Both the position numbers and the translations under genes were made by a program. A stretch of 64,000 nt of DNA, taken from positions 248,001 to 312,000 of the forward strand of contig OY723314.1 of assembly GCA_963210315.1 (NCBI GenBank). The letters run 5' to 3'. The notes under the pieces were generated by a model. It was not told the DNA's origin. It saw only the letters and a list, made by a program, of their open reading frames with translations, and ran no database searches. Positions 19,005 to 28,637 of the stretch are shown here, one piece after another. The stretch comes from Rhynchopus euleeides. Lineage: Eukaryota; Euglenozoa; Diplonemea; Diplonemida; Diplonemidae. Numbering within the stretch: the stretch's first letter is position 1; every line of letters begins with the position of its first letter.

Positions 19005-19440
19005 TTTGGCCCACCATTCCCGTTTGCACCGCCCCCCTGCTGAAGGCAACAGGGGGAGCATATTGGCAGTTCAACAAGCAGGAGCAATGCCCGTGTTTGC
19101 TGCTTTCACATCTCCGACTTCTCTCCGGCGCGAGGCTGGAGATTCGCGCCAACCTCCCGCAGCAGAATTCCCCCACCCCCTTTCAGCAGAGCTTGATACA
19201 AGAGGGATGCAAGTGTGCCGGCAGACCTGCAGCACTCCTGTTTACGTCTGCTACACCTCTAGGAAGGGGCACCCAACCGCCGTTCGATGCTTTCCTCCAC
19301 CCCCCGCCCCTGACCCTGTTGGCAGGGTGTGGGTGTTGTGTTCCCACGACACCCATCATCTGGCCCGAGATAGCCAGCAGCAGACCCGAATGTGCGGCGC
19401 GCTGTCGCCGCGTGGTGCCACAGGCTGCAAAACTCGCCCA
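19005..19440. other. spacer between elements C and A, no gene recognised
   Basis: Open frames cross this interval but have no recognisable domains. It starts right after the poly-C tract at the right edge of element C and ends at the poly-C tract at the left edge of element A copy 2. Confidence 0.4.
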
Positions 19441-19457
19441 ACACCCCCCCCCCCCTA

Positions 19458-20587
19458 GGGGGGGTCAAATGCCACCCTTTTACGTGGACAAACACGATTT
19501 TTCAAAAAACCGGCGCAGAGGCCCCAAAGCCCCCGTAAACCCTCCAAACCCCCCCAGATCGGTCCGGAAACCCATCGAACCCCACTTTTCCACCATTCCG
19601 GGCACCTCAGGTGCCCGAATTGGGGTACCTAAATTTTGTGCCACCGTTTGGTACCGTACAGTGCCACTGTGTGGGAGGTTGGAAAAGAAAATGCCCCAAC
19701 ACACCACATCTGAGGGTTGCAATGCATGTTGCTTGCCAACCACGTCATCCGGTGGGTGTCAGGCGCTATGTAGGTGGCATTAGCCAGGTCTTCGATGTTT
19801 TCTGGCTTGTATATATACCTCCCTGCCACCATGCACCGGGAGGCTGCCTGTAGGTACGGAACAGTCCAGATGGTCGTGTGATTCCTGTGCAGCAGTGCTC
19901 CACAACCGGGATGTGTTGACAACGACTGTTGCAACACGAGCTGTACATTCCGGGAACACATGAAGTGCGCTGTCGTGGTACCCATTGTGCCAGAATTGGT
20001 AGTTGCTGCGGTCTACTTTGCCTGGCCCAAGAGCACTGGTACTGAACGATGCAATATGCGTGGCGAGGTGAATACAACGGAAGCGCGCAAAGTCAATACA
20101 GCTCTCGGATGGCGGGTGGTGGTGCCACTAGTGTGTGACGTTCACTCGAGGATACAACGCATCACAATGAATCAGCAACCGTGGACCGAGTACAATACGC
20201 TCTCTGTGGCTGGTGTGGGGGACAAAGGCAGTGCCTGTGCCGCAGGCAGGGAGGTATATATACAAGCCAGAACACATCGAAGACCTGGCTAATGCCACCT
20301 ACATAGCGCCTGACACCCACCGGATGACGTGGTTGGCAAGCAACATGCATTGCAACCCTCAGATGTGGTGTGTTGGGGCATTTTCTTTTCCAACCTCCCA
20401 CACAGTGGCACTGTACGGTACCAAACGGTGGCACAAAATTTAGGTACCCCAATTCGGGCACCTGAGGTGCCCGGAATGGTGGAAAAGTGGGGTTCGATGG
20501 GTTTCCGGACCGATCTGGGGGGGTTTGGAGGGTTTACGGGGGCTTTGGGGCCTCTGCGCCGGTTTTTTGAAAAATCGTGTTTGTCAC
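19458..20587. mobile_element. foldback TIR element 'A', copy 2, main part (interrupted)
   Basis: The copy is nearly identical to 2323-3470, including its unique centre. The left end follows poly-C and TA (19456-19457). At 20587 the right arm is broken inside GTGTTTGTCAC, and it resumes at 24302 with ACCCCCATTTGACC. Removing 20588-24301 plus one AC restores the sequence of copy 1 exactly at that point. Confidence 0.87.
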
Positions 20588-20901
20588 CACCACGGACTAG
20601 TCGGGCAGTGACGGGTGGGGTCGACTAGTCGGGACGACGGGTGAAAACTCGACAGGCGGCACCCGTCGACTCGACGGGTCCACCCGTCGACTCGACGGGT
20701 GGCACCCGTCGGCACGACGGGTGAACCTGCTGAAACGACGGGTGTTCCAGCCATTTCCTGTTGATATGGGCCAATTTCCATTGAAAACTAGGGGAGTACC
20801 TTGCATGGCATCAGGTTATTTTTCACGCCGAACTATCTTCCCTGCACAGACCCACCCCCGATTACTTTCCATTTACAATTCCTAGTTGGTGATGGGGCCT
20901 C
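20588..20901 (+). repeat. left long terminal inverted repeat of element B
   Basis: About 314 bp, opening with CACCACGGACTAGTCG and a cluster of CGACGGGT/ACCCGTCG repeats, then a segment ending CCTAGTTGGTGATGGGGC. It is mirrored at 23246-23533. Confidence 0.8.
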
Positions 20902-21159
20902 AAGTGCATGTGCGACGGCTGTTCTCGTGGATTTTCATTGTTCGAGGGATCTTGACTCTGACAAACTGTGTCAGTTTGACAGAGCAACCTACTTCATGAA
21001 GGTGATCACTTTTCTGCCAGGCAAATTTTCGCCCCAGCCAACCCTTGCACAACCCACAAGGCAGTCTCCAAGATACCGTACCCTCATCACCACCCAGGCC
21101 AAGATACCCCAAGATACCATCATCACCACCCAGGCCACCCAGACGAGCCACACCAATCA

Positions 21160-23085
21160 ATGCCAGCGGCAAAGCGTACTGCAGCGCAGGCCCTCGCCAG
21201 CGCTGTGGACATGACGGTGTTTGTACGTGCTTGGATCAACACGTATGTTGTCGAGCGTGATGCTGATGGGTTGAGCCACATGGCCCTGAAGCAGCTTCTC
21301 GGCAAGCTGGCGGATAATCAAGTCGACTGATCCCATCATCAGTCTTGCCCTGTACAAAAAGTATGAGAAGGTGGGGGGTGGGGTGATCAGCAAGTCGACC
21401 GCGAAGGATGGTCGCACGATGTACGCTGCCCGTGTCAATAGCGGGTCAGACATCGAGTTTGTCGGGTTGGGCCTCCGGAAGAGCAACGGGAAGGACCACC
21501 CGACAGGGCTCAAGGAGATGGCCGACGCCTGCCCCGCGGCACTGCAGCTATGGTGAAGCTGTACGAGGCGGAGAAGAAACAGGCACAGAAGACCCAGCAG
21601 AGCAGGCTGGCCGTAGGCATTTTCGACGGTGCCTTCGCAACACGGTTGGTGACAGTTGCCGATAAGCAGAAGGATGAGTACAGAACGTGGTTCACGTTCA
21701 ACTTCCTGAAGCAAATCGCAAGAGTGCAGAGAGGGGTTTTCGAAAAGGCGAACGTGATGTTTCGGCTCGCCTGCTTAGGGTAGCAGGGGACCATCTTGAG
21801 CTGTGGTCGGCATTTAGTAAGATGGGGTCATCTTCGCACAGGAGCGCGTTTTGTACCACACCACGAAATGACTGGTTGAAACAGCTCCACGCCTGCCACA
21901 GGGCTAGCATCCAGGAACTTCATGAAGCTGGGTTTGAGAGCCTGTACGCAGGGGTCACCCCCCCTGCCGACATAAACGGGTTCATCGCAATACTCGCAGA
22001 GATCTTGCCTGATGGACCTGCCGTGCAGAAGGCTGTCCTTGGCAGCTCAACGTGTTCTAACATGACGGGAAACCAGGCCAGAGATGTTCTGAGTCGCTTA
22101 CTCACCATTACCAAGACGAAGGGGGTGCAGCATCTACTCTGTATTGCAATGGAAATGCTTGTGCATTTCCGCTACAACGACATCCCCCATCAAGTACCAC
22201 CAGGAGGGAAAGTGCGCGAAACAGTTCATCTTCTCGCTCATCGCAATGCACATCCTTGTGTTTGTCCTGGAGTGGGTGTCACCTGGGAGAACATCCGAGG
22301 GGCGTGGTGTTACATATATCCATTCGATGAGCCACTGGTTTGATCCAGAAGATGCACACCCCCTCGCCCTGAGTGACGAGGAACTGGAGAGGGGGAATGG
22401 CGTCTCCAAACGCCATGCCCTGAGGGTGACATCGCAGCAGACCGCCGAACGGGACCTGCTGCTCTTCGAAATGCAGAGGACCAAAGGCAAGGGGTGCGGC
22501 CTGCTGGACCAACCGAGCACCCCGACCCTCCTGAAGTTCGGCGCGATAAAGCTTTGCTGCTGTGTCACCGCGAGGAACGCTTGTTGGAAGGGAGCAACGG
22601 CAGCACTGCAGCGGAGACTCGAGTCCCTCAGCCTTGGATCTCACGTCACAAAAAGGGGGCGATGGGGCCAACAATTTCTGGGCGACCCGGAAAACACCAC
22701 TCCAAAGGCAACGCTGCTCGCATGCATCTGCAAGTCCAAATCCTGGGGCAACAGCGAGGATGTGCCAGAAGTGCCAGAACCAACCCCATCCGGTACAGTG
22801 CCTGTGCAGCAACATATCTGCATTGTGTGCTCCAAAGTTGTCCACACGAGAGAAGCACTGTTTGCGCATTATGATGCTGCACATCGGCCACAAAACAACG
22901 CGCCGTGTCAGACCTGCACTGTCACATGCCAGGAGTGCGGCAAACGGACAAAATCGAAGGGACTGAGCCAGCACTACCTCAGTCACCATTCGCGCGTGCT
23001 GACACAAAAGCGTTGCTGTGTTTGTTTCGAGCTCTTTAAAACCACTGTAAAGCGCGAAGAGCACATGAGATCCGCGCACCCGTAA
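21160..23085 (+). pseudogene. element B protein gene with several frameshifts, zinc-finger C-terminus
   Basis: A coding signal runs through the centre of element B but changes frame at least four times. 21160-21330 starts MPAAKRTAAQALASAVDMTV and ends at a TGA; the sense resumes one base on (DPIISLALYKKYEKV) to 21556; MVKLYEAEKKQAQKT runs 21550-21783; RVAGDHLELWSAFSKMG runs to about 22210; the last frame runs to 23085. The C-terminus has three C2H2-type fingers (CIVCSKVV...HYDAAH; CQECGKR...HYLSHH; CCVCFELF...HMRSAH). No known transposase core was recognised. It is either a decayed gene or one using frameshifting or short introns. Confidence 0.5.
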
Positions 23086-23245
23086 GTGAGGGGGGGGGTG
23101 TTTGGCAGTTCAGGTACGTAGGTGATTTTGTTTGTCCTCGAGAGCGGAGTGACGTCGTGGGGGAGTTGTCTTGAGGCCCCACCCCCAGGCCCCCTGCCCA
23201 CCTGGATGGCTCACCCCCCTCCTGGTGGTCCACCGGTGGGCAGCC

Positions 23246-23533
23246 CCTTCACCAACTAGGAATTGTAAATGGAAAGTAATGGGGGGGGTGGGTCTGTGCA
23301 GGGAAGATAGCTCGGCGTGAAAAATAACCTGATGCCATGCAAGGTACTCCCCTAGTTTTCAATGGAAATTGGCCCATATCAACAGGAAATGGCTGGAACA
23401 CCCGTCGTTTCAGCAGGTTCACCCGTCGACTCGACGGGTCCACCCGTCGAGTCGACGGGTGCCACCCGTCGTTTCACCCGTCGTCATTTCACCCGTCGTC
23501 CCGACTAGTCGTCCGGGCGACTAGTCCGTGGTG
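23246..23533 (-). repeat. right long terminal inverted repeat of element B
   Basis: About 288 bp, the reverse complement of 20588-20901 with small changes, ending CGACTAGTCCGTGGTG. Confidence 0.8.
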
Positions 23534-24085
23534 TATGCCACGGGTGCATGCTCCGCTGCGGGGTCCGTGTGAGTTTTTTTTCAGCTGGTTTTTTTTTGGA
23601 GTTCAGAAAATACGTTTTCACGCATCCCCCCCCCCCCCCGAACACTTGGGATTTCTTGGCTCCTCAGAAACTCCTGGAAACAACGGGTAAAAGCGCGGTG
23701 CCGTACAACCCGTTTTTTGAACGATGTTTTGGCCGTGTCTCTGACGCACGACCCCCTGGTGAGGGAGGACGCTGTTCGAGACGGTGTAAAACCCGTAAAA
23801 TGATCACCAGAACGTCAGACACACACCCTCTCCACTCCAAAGGCAGCATCGAACAAGCCACACACGTGAATCTTGTTGCAGCAGTGGACATCACATCCCC
23901 CACTTTCGATGCAATCTCCACCGCAACAATGCACACCTGCGTCCATTATTTCTGATTCACGCAGGGGGGGGTGTGGGGTGGGGTGGGGGGTGGGGGATGG
24001 GCACACCGAGCGCCCATAGGTGAGCTTTTTCAACGCCGTTATGCCGACAGATCACCATATCAACAGGACGTGGGGTATTGCCTAT

Positions 24086-24285
24086 NNNNNNNNNNNNNNN
24101 NNNNNNNNNNNNNNNNNNNNNNNNNNNNNNNNNNNNNNNNNNNNNNNNNNNNNNNNNNNNNNNNNNNNNNNNNNNNNNNNNNNNNNNNNNNNNNNNNNNN
24201 NNNNNNNNNNNNNNNNNNNNNNNNNNNNNNNNNNNNNNNNNNNNNNNNNNNNNNNNNNNNNNNNNNNNNNNNNNNNNNNNNNNNN
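24086..24285. other. assembly gap (200 N)
   Basis: Exactly 200 N. The second gap in the window is also exactly 200 N, so the length is probably a placeholder. Confidence 0.95.
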
Positions 24286-24301
24286 CGACTAGTCCGTGGT
24301 G

Positions 24302-24320
24302 ACCCCCATTTGACCCCCCC
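24302..24320. mobile_element. element A copy 2, right terminal remainder
   Basis: ACCCCCATTTGACCCCCCC followed by TA (24321-24322) and poly-C is the missing right end of the copy that starts at 19458. Confidence 0.85.
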
Positions 24321-24635
24321 TACCCCCCCCCCCCCCCCCGCCGACATGGGAGCAAACCCGTGGGAGAACGTCGAGCTGGCACCACCCTCTCACGTGCACG
24401 ATGGGGGAAGTGAAGAGGCGTGCCAGTTCGTGTGGTGGAGGCGGGGGTGTGGGAGTGACGGGAGGGGAGGGGAGGGGGGAGGGGGGGATGATTGAGTGTC
24501 GCGCAGGGGGGGGGGGGTGGTTGAAGATTCTGGTACGTGCCGTGGTGTACTTTCCCGCAGCCCCCCCCCCTCCCCAACTCCGACCGCACTTGTCGGTTGG
24601 TTGTGGTGTTAGGAAAAGGCAATCGCCCATCCAAG

Positions 24636-24690
24636 GAAGTCGAGGAGTTTTGAGCCATTGAACAGAACCGGAGGGGGACAAGCCGCCAGT
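24636..24690. repeat. dispersed repeat R2, copy 1
   Basis: The segment CCAAGGAAGTCGAGGAGTTTT and the following GAGCCATTGAACAG...GACAAGC recur in diverged form at 49426-49480. Confidence 0.6.
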
Positions 24691-25099
24691 GGGGTATCCC
24701 ATCCGTCCTGTCCAGCGCATTTTCATTTCTGTGATGTTCTTATAATCCGGCCAGTCGGCAGCAACTACTCGAGCGCGGAACCCGCCGAGTAGTCGACTGG
24801 TCGGCTGACTAGTCGCGACGAGTCGGTTCTGTCTAGTCATGAGGCACGCCGACTGCTGACTACTGCGTCGTGCCCCAGTTTGGCACTTTGGAACGAGGTG
24901 ATTAGTTACAAGGGATTGGCCTGTACCACTGTTGGTACAGCGTGCACACAACAGATGCACATTCAAAAGTGTTTGTGTGCTCTGTGTGGCCAGGCTCTCG
25001 CTACACACCCCTGGGACCCCAGCAGGGTGGGTGATTTGGGGTCCCACCGACCCCTGACCCACCCAGCTGTGGAACAGCGCCTGGCATTGTACCCCAACG
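24691..25099. other. spacer upstream of the membrane-protein array, no gene recognised
   Basis: Contains an imperfect inverted repeat of ACTACTCG/CGAGTAGT and several GACTAGTCG words (about 24760-24840) like the ends of element B. No credible frame is seen until 25130. Confidence 0.45.
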
Positions 25100-25129
25100 G
25101 TGTGCATCCCACCCAGGGGGCACCACACC

Positions 25130-27505
25130 ATGATGAAAGGCACTGCCGCCCTCGCCCACCTCCTGGCAGTCACCCTCCCTGTTGTCATCACGGTGAGCTT
25201 CAACTCGGGAGCCCCCCACTACATCGCAAACCACCAAGACGCGGAGCCTGTCGAGATGTGCGACTGGCTCTCCAGCTGCGCCTCACCCGCATGGCACGAC
25301 GGCAACAGGACCCTGCGCTGCACCTGGAGGAACGGCACGGAGGCGAACGCCACCGTCACCGAGGAGGGATCCGACCCCGCGTCGCTGCCTGGGCACAACG
25401 GGACCGACGTGCCTCCTGAATGTCCCAGCGTCGATCCCCGCGCTGGGCCTGACGTGTTGCGCATTGTCGGTGGGCTGGTGTTCCCTGTCCCTGCTGCAGT
25501 CTCCACCTGCTGTCTGATTAGCATGTGTTTTAAAAAACCATCCCGCAATGTCTGCGACATCATGTTTGCGTCCTCCACCCTCGCCTCGACCTGCTGCTTC
25601 TTGCTGATGGTTCTCTACGCTGTGCGCCCTGTTATCGAGGCGCCGGGCTGGGATGTGGCGATCCGATCACCCTGCATGTGGGTCGCTGTGCGCACCTACT
25701 TCGCCCTCAGCACCACAACAGGGTGGTGCGTACACAACGTTGATGACGACGCCCTACTCGCGTCCCTGCTGCTGCTGAGCTTGTGGTTGCTGTTCCTGTT
25801 CTTATCTACGGTAACCTCCCCAGTCGCTGCAGCACACCGCATCCTGTCCACAGGGGAGTGGGGCTTTGCCATCAGCTCCGCTGCGATATACTGCATCGCG
25901 TGGCCAGTGTGGTGGATGATCATCAAGGGTCCCGCATTAGCGAAAGGATGTTTCCTCCTCTTCGGACCGGGCGCCTTCGCCGTCCTGACCGCAATCTACT
26001 TCGGGGCCACCCCCACGCACACCCCGCTCACCTCCTACTGGCTCCCCCTCGGCAACCCGGACATGTTGGGGTTTTGGAGCGTTTCCTCATTTGTGTACAT
26101 CCCGTTTCTGTTCGATTTCAATGGCGTGATACCGCCGCCGTGGGACGTGCACACCCGTAACACTGCAGACGCCTTGGAGATGGAGGCCGCGTCCAGCAGC
26201 AGCGAGGCGGGGTGCGGGAGCTGCGGTGAGGACAGCGATGAAGACGAGTTGGAGGAGGAGGAGCAGGACGAGGAGGAGGAGGGGGCGGGTGGCAGTGAAG
26301 CTGCAGACGGGGATGCGGGCGACGGGATGCCGCTGTCGCTGCGCCTCCCCACGGGTGACGTCGCGGTGGTGTGCGTTGCGGAGAGCGCCTCCCTGGGGGA
26401 TCTGCGGCGCCGGGCCCTGCACGAGGTGCTGTCTGCAGCATCGGGGGGCAGGGGCGACGGCACCGTGTGGCGCGTCCACCTGACGTCGGGCGGCGTGCGT
26501 CTCCGTGGCCCTGCACACACGCCGCTGCACACCCTCACCCTCGAGAGCGGGTCTGTTGTGGAGGTGTGTACCGAGGCGGCACCCATCCACCCCGCGTCTG
26601 CCTCGGAGGCACAGAGCGAGCTGCTTGTCGCAGTGCGTGAAGGCGATGAGGCGCGCACAGCGGAGCTGCTGCGCAGCCAGGGTCGGTACCCCGATATGTT
26701 GCACAACTCTGAAGGCGTGTTCGATGAGGAGGCATACGACAGGATTCTCCTCGGTGCCACCTCCAATGTGCTGCACACGCTGCTGCGGAAGGCACGCCCC
26801 GCCAATGCCTGCTCCGTGCTGCTGGTGTTCACGGACCGCCCCAGGTTCCCCGCCTTGGCACGCCACTCCGGTGTGCTGCGCCGTCCCGCAGTGATGGCCT
26901 GTGTTGCAGAGAAGGCAGAACCCTGGGTGCTGTACCGGCTGCAGCTGTGCACACGGCGTGACCTGGGCTTCGGAGTCAGCATGGAGGAGGCGGTGGCGGC
27001 GTACGCCCGACAACCTTGGGTCCCGATGACCTCACACACCTTGTGTGCCACCCTGCGTTCCTGGGGCCTGGATGTGAGGCACGTCCCCCCTGCCGCCAGG
27101 AGTGCCCACTTCGGCAAGGAGCCCCCCCTGTGGGTGCCCTGCCTCCCCCCCTCGTCGCACCCCTTCTCCGCAGTGCTGCTGGCGTCGGGTGTGCCGCTGA
27201 GCGAGGTGCCCCACGCGGTGACGGCGCTGCCTGTGGTGTGTGCGTACACTGCTGTGTGTGCACTGTGTGTGGTGGGGGTGGCGTACCTTCATGCCGCCTT
27301 CCAGATGGTGGACGACAGCGCGTGGATGACAGTCGTGTTCGTCGCCGTGTCGGGGCCTTTCTTCCTCTTCGACCTCCTGCCGGACTGGGTGCAGTGTCGG
27401 CTGGTCCGCCGCACACAGAGCTGCATACAGAGATGGTGGTGCCGCCACAGCCCAGGCCCCACAGAGCCGCCACCTGAGCTTCAGCGGGGCTTGATGCAAG
27501 CGTAG
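25130..27505 (+). CDS. polytopic membrane protein with ubiquitin-like and ankyrin-like regions, copy 1 (full length)
   Basis: The protein has 791 residues, starting at the MMKGTAAL ATG that opens a signal peptide (about 1-23). A Cys- and N-glycosylation-rich ectodomain (to about 110) is followed by about five to seven TM helices (112-320, beginning IVGGLVFPVPAAVSTCCLIS). Then come a Glu/Asp-rich linker (about 345-390) and a ubiquitin-like beta-grasp (about 400-480, MPLSLRLPTGDVAVVCVAES). A helical, ankyrin-like stretch follows (ELLVAVREGDEARTAELLRS, from about 493), and two more TM helices are near 700-760. The N-terminal helices are weakly GPCR-like in number, but no family motif was recognised. 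It is the first and only complete member of a three-copy tandem array. A ubiquitin-like fold in the cytosolic part suggests protein recruitment; the function is unknown. Confidence 0.8.
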   Translation: MMKGTAALAHLLAVTLPVVITVSFNSGAPHYIANHQDAEPVEMCDWLSSCASPAWHDGNRTLRCTWRNGTEANATVTEEGSDPASLPGHNGTDVPPECPSVDPRAGPDVLRIVGGLVFPVPAAVSTCCLISMCFKKPSRNVCDIMFASSTLASTCCFLLMVLYAVRPVIEAPGWDVAIRSPCMWVAVRTYFALSTTTGWCVHNVDDDALLASLLLLSLWLLFLFLSTVTSPVAAAHRILSTGEWGFAISSAAIYCIAWPVWWMIIKGPALAKGCFLLFGPGAFAVLTAIYFGATPTHTPLTSYWLPLGNPDMLGFWSVSSFVYIPFLFDFNGVIPPPWDVHTRNTADALEMEAASSSSEAGCGSCGEDSDEDELEEEEQDEEEEGAGGSEAADGDAGDGMPLSLRLPTGDVAVVCVAESASLGDLRRRALHEVLSAASGGRGDGTVWRVHLTSGGVRLRGPAHTPLHTLTLESGSVVEVCTEAAPIHPASASEAQSELLVAVREGDEARTAELLRSQGRYPDMLHNSEGVFDEEAYDRILLGATSNVLHTLLRKARPANACSVLLVFTDRPRFPALARHSGVLRRPAVMACVAEKAEPWVLYRLQLCTRRDLGFGVSMEEAVAAYARQPWVPMTSHTLCATLRSWGLDVRHVPPAARSAHFGKEPPLWVPCLPPSSHPFSAVLLASGVPLSEVPHAVTALPVVCAYTAVCALCVVGVAYLHAAFQMVDDSAWMTVVFVAVSGPFFLFDLLPDWVQCRLVRRTQSCIQRWWCRHSPGPTEPPPELQRGLMQA

Positions 27506-28435
27506 GCAGGCCTGCATCAGCCTCCCTTTCGTGGGGGCGTGCATCAGCATCATGACACACCCGGCATACTGCTGTTATATACACCAACAGGCTCTCTGTC
27601 AAATGTGAGAAACGAAGGTGACGTGGCACATAACAGGCGATGTGCGGTTAAGCCGCGTTTACACCTCGTTGACCCGGTCTGTGGTTGTCGGCATTCCTTC
27701 ACGCTGCCGGATACGGCCGTCTCCCCGGGTCCCTCTCCTCTCTTTCCCCCCACCCACGCACCCCCTCTCTTTACAAGAAACAATGGAAGTCTTCTTTGGA
27801 ACCTCTCATATTGTGTCACTGTGCACACCCAGCAAGGCCGGTTTGGGTGAGTTGTACTGTCTGCCCTGTACGTTGTCACCAGCGGCGCTGTTTCGGCGCC
27901 CTTCGTAAGGCTGGCATCGCTTCTCCAACTGGCTGCTCTCTTCTCCGTACGTTCCGCCTTGCTGGCCAACTTGAGAAGACTGCAGAATGAGACAGCAGCC
28001 GCACCATCTCTTGCCTCGGTGTGTGTTGCTGGTGCCTCGCCACACCGATGGCCCGCGGACCTCGGGTCCTTCCAAGACCGGGGGTGGTGTTGGTGGTGTG
28101 TGAGTGGTCGGTGGGGACTGAACTGTTGCGATTTGACTTGCGCCTGGTAACGGAGCAACAGAAACAGAACACGGAACGGCGGGCGTGTTTCCTGCCTCCC
28201 CGGTGTCGCACCCTGCTCCCACCTCCTGCAACACGCCCCAGATACGCGCAGTTGCCGCAGCATCACCTGAGAGAAGGTGTGGTGATGCCCGGTCCGCAAA
28301 AGGTGCAGCCTCTCTCCAGGTTCTCCAGGGAGGGTGAGGAGCTTGGCAGAGAGAGCACAAGCATCTGACGTTCCTGCAAAAAAAGATATACCGTAAACGG
28401 AAATATTGTGGACCGTAATAAAGGTGAACCGTACT
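27506..28435. other. spacer between array copies 1 and 2, no gene recognised
   Basis: Frames on both strands (for example 28491-27550 minus) have no recognisable domain or biased composition. The sequence is not shared with the other two spacers of the array. Confidence 0.4.
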
Positions 28436-28508
28436 ATAGGTGGACCGTAAAAAAGATGGAACAAATGGGATTTTTCCGGAACTTGGAACATTTTTACGGT
28501 CCACCTAT
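28436..28508. repeat. 18-bp inverted repeat with 37-nt loop
   Basis: ATAGGTGGACCGTAAAAA (28436-28453) and its exact complement (28491-28508) flank a 37-nt spacer. Two related words, GTGGACCGTAATA and GTGAACCGTACTA, lie just upstream. It may be a MITE remnant. Confidence 0.75.
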
Positions 28509-28548
28509 TTTACGGTTGGGATCGTGGACTTGGCGGTTTTTTTTACGA

Positions 28549-28577
28549 GTTCCTTCGCGACGAAGTCGCGAAGGAAC
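28549..28577. repeat. perfect 13-bp hairpin, GAA loop
   Basis: GTTCCTTCGCGAC, loop GAA, then GTCGCGAAGGAAC. The word AAGGAAATCGTACGACTG that follows recurs at about 42207, where it also follows a degenerate version of this hairpin. Confidence 0.8.
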
Positions 28578-28637
28578 CAAGGAAATCGTACGACTGAAGC
28601 TGCAGGATTAACACCACAGGGCCTCAGCACAGAGCGT

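Larger units (their letters stand above)
20588..24301 (+). mobile_element. TIR transposon 'B' complex nested in element A
   Basis: The left end is CACCACGGACTAGTCG and the right end CGACTAGTCCGTGGTG, with a 2-bp AC duplication (20586-20587 and 24302-24303). A second right end of the same type is at 23533, where long inverted repeats of about 300 bp (20588-20901 and 23246-23533) close a 2,946-bp unit. The stretch 23534-24301, including a 200-N gap, is therefore either part of a second B-type copy or an assembly problem. The outer repeats carry many CGACGGGT/ACCCGTCG words. CAC...GTG ends with a short duplication recall CACTA-type elements, but no CACTA transposase is seen. Confidence 0.75.

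Noticed and set aside
26035..27249. 404-aa minus-strand ORF opposite the array gene (also 30403-29057 and 33558-32329)
   Set aside because: Ser/Arg/Thr-rich antisense translation of a GC-rich gene, without domain or start context; it recurs only because the array is duplicated.
27550..28504. Overlapping 313- and 232-aa minus-strand ORFs
   Set aside because: No domain, no biased composition, and they overlap each other in different frames across spacer.
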